64,000 bases of DNA from Microbacterium sp. MAH-37. GTDB taxonomy: Bacteria; Actinomycetota; Actinomycetes; Actinomycetales; Microbacteriaceae. Below are positions 63,928 through 64,000 of the stretch, piece by piece. The notes under the pieces are model-generated. The model did not search any database. It saw nothing but the letters and a program-made list of their open reading frames with translations, and had not been told where the DNA came from. Positions within the stretch are counted from its first letter, which is position 1. Each line of letters starts with the position of its first letter. The translations under genes were made by a program, and so were the position numbers. Where the stretch lies: assembly GCF_009758255.1 (NCBI RefSeq), contig NZ_WSEN01000006.1, forward strand, positions 372,001 to 436,000, in the 5' to 3' direction.

Positions 63928-64000
63928 GACGGCTCCCCCCGACGCGAACGGCGCGATTCGGGGTCAGCCTATCGGTGCCGCCCCGTCTCGCACACGCATC

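Overview
The window looks like chromosomal DNA of a high-GC actinobacterium, most probably Microbacteriaceae (Microbacterium-like). The reasons are very high G+C at third codon positions, frequent 'ggatgcc/gcatcc' codon pairs, 4-bp ATGA/GTGA gene overlaps, genes that start 6-7 nt after a TANNNT -10 box with no Shine-Dalgarno, and dispersed 'TGAGCGAGCG(A/G)AGCGAGACGAA' repeats that I associate with this family. Taxonomy is inferred. I found no rRNA, tRNA, CRISPR array, transposase or prophage gene.

Layout. 1-2.8 kb: end of a riboflavin operon (ribD'-ribE-ribBA-ribH). 2.8-8.2 kb: small membrane protein, MHS-type transporter, YjbR protein, ECF sigma factor with a membrane partner, a HAD-hydrolase remnant, S66 carboxypeptidase, and a tiny HTH regulator with twin operators. 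8.2-12.9 kb: two ABC systems (DrrA/DrrB-like exporter; ABCB-like half transporter). 12.9-20 kb: DUF202 pair, then a gluconeogenic block (GTP-PEPCK divergent from a RamB-like regulator, and a long GapB-type GAPDH). 20-25.8 kb: HAD hydrolase and a small acyl cluster (AMP ligase, ketosynthase, acyl-CoA dehydrogenase, GNAT). 25.9-30.2 kb: Lrp regulator divergent from a branched-chain 2-oxoacid dehydrogenase operon (E1alpha, E1beta, E2). 30.2-34.9 kb: RecQ fused to a phosphoribosyltransferase domain, a second phosphoribosyltransferase, and a ThDP enzyme behind a hairpin-rich leader. 35.1-41.6 kb: ureide block (allantoinase, racemase, NCS1 permease), a flavin monooxygenase and a divergent IclR regulator with twin operators. 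41.7-45.8 kb: Tat-exported beta-propeller, and a TetR/flavin monooxygenase pair. 45.9-53.1 kb: homoprotocatechuate (3,4-dihydroxyphenylacetate) meta-cleavage cluster: MHS transporter, FAH-RraA fusion, GntR, HpaE, HpaD, HpaH. 53.1-64 kb: glycosyltransferase, thiamine operon (thiO-thiS-thiG-thiF) behind a TPP riboswitch, hpaI, MFS exporter, small hypotheticals, N-formylglutamate amidohydrolase and a Dcu-type C4-dicarboxylate transporter.

How the parts fit. Most genes serve catabolism feeding central carbon: homoprotocatechuate should yield pyruvate and succinic semialdehyde through HpaD/E/G/H/I, branched-chain oxoacids enter through E1/E2, and PEPCK plus GapB lead carbon back to hexoses. Thiamine synthesis supports the ThDP enzymes present. 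The less ordinary signals are structural: several families of palindromic repeats, some lying in frame inside genes and lengthening linkers; repeated operator pairs beside single regulators; a leaderless 8-codon ORF coupled to a transporter; two phosphoribosyltransferase modules at a RecQ locus; and an unassigned structured leader at 33.0 kb.
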